Notes under the pieces: generated by a model
The model's database searches: none
What the model saw: only the letters and a program-made list of their open reading frames with translations
What the model was told of the DNA's origin: nothing
Shown here: positions 60,021 through 64,000 of the stretch, piece by piece
How positions within the stretch are numbered: position 1 is the first letter of the stretch
Layout of the letters: each line of letters opens with the position of its first letter
Position numbers and translations under genes: made by a program
DNA from: Varroa destructor
Lineage: Eukaryota > Arthropoda > Arachnida > Mesostigmata > Varroidae
Length of the DNA: 64,000 bases
Assembly: GCF_002443255.2 (NCBI RefSeq)
Contig: NW_019211455.1
Location: forward strand, 37,415,472 to 37,479,471
Direction of reading: 5' to 3'

Positions 60021-63000
60021 AAAGAGTGGATCAGTGTTGCAGCATAACAACGAAAAGAAGCTAGCATCTCTAAATTTCTGCTAGTGGTCCTAGCGTCGAT
60101 CATCATTCTTAGTCATTCACCTTTGCAGGGAGTCTTCAACAAGACTCAAGTTTTTTAAAGTTCCCTTTTTAGAATTTTTTAATCAAAAAAGGCTCGCGAT
60201 GCCTCTAATAGCAGAACTTTCACCGAATAAAACGTCCATAAGGCGAAGTCCAAAACCTCATGGTAGTATACCACTCAAATTTTTTGATCTTCCCTAACTC
60301 AGTACAGCTTGCCTGTTAAAAGCTCGAGTAAAAGAAATAATACAGCGTCATCTCGAAATTGAATTCAAATATATATACAATGAAGCTCGACCTGCCGGTT
60401 TCACGGGTTGGCGCTCAAAGGTGCGATCACGCGTTGACGTGTTCTACTTTATTTATAGCGACTCGCTTTAATCAGAGTGAAGCGAACGTTTTCGATGCGT
60501 TACTGTACAAGATGTCATCTTGGTGACACACCAATAAATAGCGTTCTACAAGTATCAAACGATACTTGATAAATTATGTCGCTGACTCAACTGTTAACAG
60601 AGCTGGGAAATACTCCATCCTGTGCTTCAGATTTATTTATTCAGACTTATGCAGAAGCTTCACATAAAAACTTTACCAACAGACTCAATCTTATCTCTAA
60701 ATTTCTAAATACGTGTTATCCATAAATTCAATCTAGTAGTATTAAGCAGCTATCTGCTCTTTACAGACATTTGCCGTATTTTTTGTCCACACCGCGTACG
60801 TGTCGTAAAACGTACATTTACACTCTCTTTAAGCAATACACTACAGGAAAAAAAAACATAAGCTACTCGATTTTTTCGTTCGTATGATTCGAAAGTTAAC
60901 AAACGGGCCTTGTTCAGTTTGCATAAGTCAAGCTCCGTCTTACGATTTAACACTATAGTACTCTCATATTGTCTCTAATTTAATTGATGCTCATAATACA
61001 TGCTTCCCTGCGTGCGCATTTTCCGTCGGGCTTGCGGTCTAAAGGAAAGCACCTCGGAACTTTTAAGGTTTAATGCCGCGCATATAGATTCACTTGTTTC
61101 CTTGCTGAAATTGTGTCTTCTATGGCGCACCATTAGCACTTGAACTAGAGAATACTAGGCCGCTGAGGACTGCAAGGTTTGAGTCTGAGTTTTTTCGAAA
61201 ATGACAAACTATAATCTATGAAATATATGTAGCTTCCTATTTTTATTTCCTATATATTTTTTGTCCAACTCGGTAAGGCCTTCCGTGCGCCGGCTCCGCG
61301 GAATATGGCCCCTCTTGCGGATATCCAAAAATAAAAGTTTGTCCTTTTTAAAAGATTTAATTGATGCAACGACTTATCATGTCTAGAAAAAAAAAGACTT
61401 CCTTAATTGGAAATTTTAGTCACATTGAAACAAGCAATATACTTAAATGTTTCATGTGAAATACTTTTAAATAAAAAGTATTTCATTCATTAAGCTGTTC
61501 TCCTTTACTTAGTATGTTGCTCTCTAATTTGTTTTTACAAATTTACATTACTTTAAAAGAAGCACTTCAGATAAGGTCTATGGGAATAACAGGACGTAGT
61601 GTGCTTAGCTTCACAGCATGCCATGCACCCTATGACGTAAAACCTAGTTACATGTCACTTTTCAACGACAGTATCTGCTCCCCTTTTCGAGTTATGCTCA
61701 ATTGAACACAGGACAAGAATGACGTAATCAGTTGCTTGCTCTAACGAGATTTCGAGTGTATCTTGCAAGCACTCTCTGCCCCTAAAATTGATTTACCAGT
61801 CCCAATAGTGTTAAGGATCATCATTTTATATATCCAGGATGTTTCAATTAGGATCTAAGATTTTTTTCAAAATCCACCCGATCTACATGTGATTAATTGA
61901 AGCGTCTAATGTAATAGACAATCTTCGTTTCTCAAAATGTGTACAGACCTACAAATTTCCTGCTGCACTACTGCTCATTTTGTTTTAGCTAACTAGCTAC
62001 ATGTTGACTGCAGCCTTTGCAACAAGCTTGCCCGCCACATGATGCCTGCTTTCTCCGTCGGTAGCTGTTCATTAAGTATAGGTCTCTTGTAACACTGTAA
62101 CACAACTTAGGGCCATGCACTTCTTCTAGCGTAGATTATACTCTCTCGCTCATTAGAGTGTACCCTTCACCCGAACGAAGGTTAATGGCAGACGCGTTCA
62201 CCTTAATAGCGTTTTCCTATTTGTCAATTTTAATTTTCTAAAATAGTCTGTCCATTGCATACAGACGAACTGATTATGCCGATCGTTATAGCAACTGCTC
62301 ACCTTAGGGTCCCGCATGCGGTTTTATTAATTCGACGGCTTTTCGTTACTGATGGTTTGAGTTCGTAGTTCGACGATTATTTTTACACCGACTAGCTATT
62401 TATGGATAATGGATTGCCACAGCCTACTCGTCTTTCGTTGAACGTTGAAAATGTTCCATATTTTTAGCTCTATTAAATCTTCAAACGTTTTATGTCCGGT
62501 ACCGCCACTGAGCAATGTTACAGGCGACTGATTCCCTAAACGAAACGAGAACGGCCTAATTTTGAATCTTTTTTTTTTCTTACAAGGCCTTCCATTAATA
62601 CAGTTTACTTACAACCAGTGCCATTAAAGGATATGTCTGTCTTATGTGAAACGGCGGAGTGTGAAGTTCAGGTTCCGCTAGTTTAGCTTGCTCCCCTCAA
62701 GAAGCCTACTAACGAATTTCAATTCTTTTCTCATACTCCTCAGTTAACTCTGTACGTGTCTCACCTACTAGCCTTCCCAACTAGCCCGTTTAAGACGTAT
62801 CTATGTAATAATACAGTTCGGTCGTCGAATGATTTTTTCACTAGGGCGTACGTCCGGTGTTGAAGGGTTTTTTCTGGTTGCGGCAGGCATTTCTAGCTCG
62901 TCATTGTTATTATTTTTCATAGGACTTAATAGTCACAGTAACTGGCTACCGAGTTTATGAGTTGCAATTATGGTAACGAACGCATCTCAGCATCTAAAAT

Positions 63001-63664
63001 TTCCACATTCATATTATTTCACTTAATATTTTTTACCGATACTTGACATCCCGGGTGGGACCAGGGTATACCGACAAGCGTCATTTCTAAATAAACTCCC
63101 GACTTTGACATATTGATAACCGGGCATATGCAACGCGAATTTCGTTAGACGTATTTTACAAACGTTACGTTAGATGTTTATAAGAAAAGTACCTCATCTA
63201 GCTCAGTGATCAAGGAAGCGGACCTTCAACACGTGTCAAAGAAATCAACTCTCTCAAGATTGACTGGCCAGAAACCATTTAATCTACTCGATTATATAAT
63301 AAGGTAATTCCGTGGAAACTGAGTTGTCTTAAAGCAACAAGCAGCTATTAGCTAAATGCCTGAAGTAATCAGATTTTGTATACGTAAAACTGGTTCATGG
63401 GAATTGACGATATGCTTAAATAGCTTTATTTATCTACCTGTCTACCTAACAGTGCAGCCTTGAATTACCCAGACCTCGAATTTAGGGGTCGGCGAAACCT
63501 TCCACGAAATACCTAATGAGCTTAATCTAATAAAAGCCAAAATTATCGAACAAAACAACAAATATTCGATGAACCAAACTGATGAAGGTAGTCGATAGAC
63601 AAACTGAATAAAATTCTTAGGCATTTCTTACAATTATCAACTGGAGCTGTTGTACATCAAAGTT
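60021..63664. other. Gene-poor stretch
   Basis: No exon chain, RNA gene or clear repeat could be supported. Confidence 0.4.
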
Positions 63665-63853
63665 TCATATATGGGTATATATAATTAACGACTGCAACAC
63701 AAGTCTTGGTTTTATAAAACTACCCAAAAGGGCGGGGAGGGAGTGTTGACTTGGAGGAGTAGAGTAAACTGTCCTATCTAATTCTTCATAATGAACTGGG
63801 CTCAAATCCTCAGCGATGTTGCCTTTAAAATTTAGATTTTTCTTTAATCTCAA
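63665..63853 (-). CDS. Candidate exon near the right edge, weak
   Basis: An open minus frame with coding-like composition (NIAEDLSPVHYEELDRTVY, then SQHSLPALLGSFIK) ends in a stop at 63665. There is no true ATG at its start, so it would be an internal or terminal exon of a gene lying to the right. No domain recognised. Confidence 0.25.
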   Translation of the reverse strand: MRLKKNLNFKGNIAEDLSPVHYEELDRTVYSTPPSQHSLPALLGSFIKPRLVLQSLIIYTHI

Positions 63854-64000
63854 GTGTAGTCTAATAATCCATTAGTTAAACTTAGGTTTATTGCAAATGG
63901 CACATGCTGCTATACTTCTATCACGCAGGTCATTTAATTTTTTTTTTTCAGAGATTTTAGGGTGGTGCATATTCATCGCGTGTTTACACAATTAGCAGTT

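Noticed and set aside
1..64000. tRNA, rRNA, CRISPR array or prokaryotic operon
   Set aside because: No cloverleaf with a GGTTCRANNCC box, no rRNA core sequence and no regularly spaced repeats were seen; gene structure is eukaryotic.

Overview
The window is animal nuclear DNA, not bacterial or viral. It is AT-rich, its genes are split by GT-AG introns, microsatellites are common, and every long feature is an exon chain joined in phase. Domain content (SGK3-type PX kinase, PRPF38A, METTL27, a secretin/adhesion/Methuselah-like seven-helix receptor, a many-fingered C2H2 protein) points to an invertebrate. Intron sizes and protein style suggest an arthropod, perhaps a mite or other chelicerate, but the sequence alone does not fix the taxon.

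Layout. 1-4180 (minus): C2H2 zinc-finger gene cut by the left window edge. 5575-7303 (plus): complete three-exon METTL27-like methyltransferase, divergent from the zinc-finger gene across a 1.4 kb gap. 9778-16970 (minus): seven-transmembrane receptor whose TM1-TM7 exons all join in phase; its ectodomain exons are only partly resolved. An intron between TM3 and TM4 holds a same-strand, internally deleted LTR retrotransposon relic. 17-21 kb: transposon-rich strip with a mariner transposase relic, a roughly 296 bp MITE with TA target duplication, and a broken Ty3/gypsy pol. 21581-24262 (minus): complete four-exon PRPF38A. 24.3-29.9 kb: no convincing gene, but a mariner relic, a weak pol relic and a near-perfect hairpin. 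29970-34329 (minus): complete five-exon gene for an unrecognised secreted, Thr/Pro-rich 494-residue protein. 38338-43152 (minus): seven-exon SGK3-like kinase with an N-terminal PX domain. 43.2-64 kb: gene-poor, with a mariner relic near 60 kb and several weak isolated candidate exons.

The resolved genes are unrelated housekeeping, signalling and secreted functions and show no operon-like or cluster logic. All resolved genes except the METTL27-like one lie on the minus strand. I see no CRISPR array, rRNA or tRNA gene and no evidence of an undescribed defence or mobile system. The most novel items are the orphan secreted protein, the divergent receptor, and the nested transposon remains. Exon limits were read by eye from splice consensus and phase; no transcript data were available.
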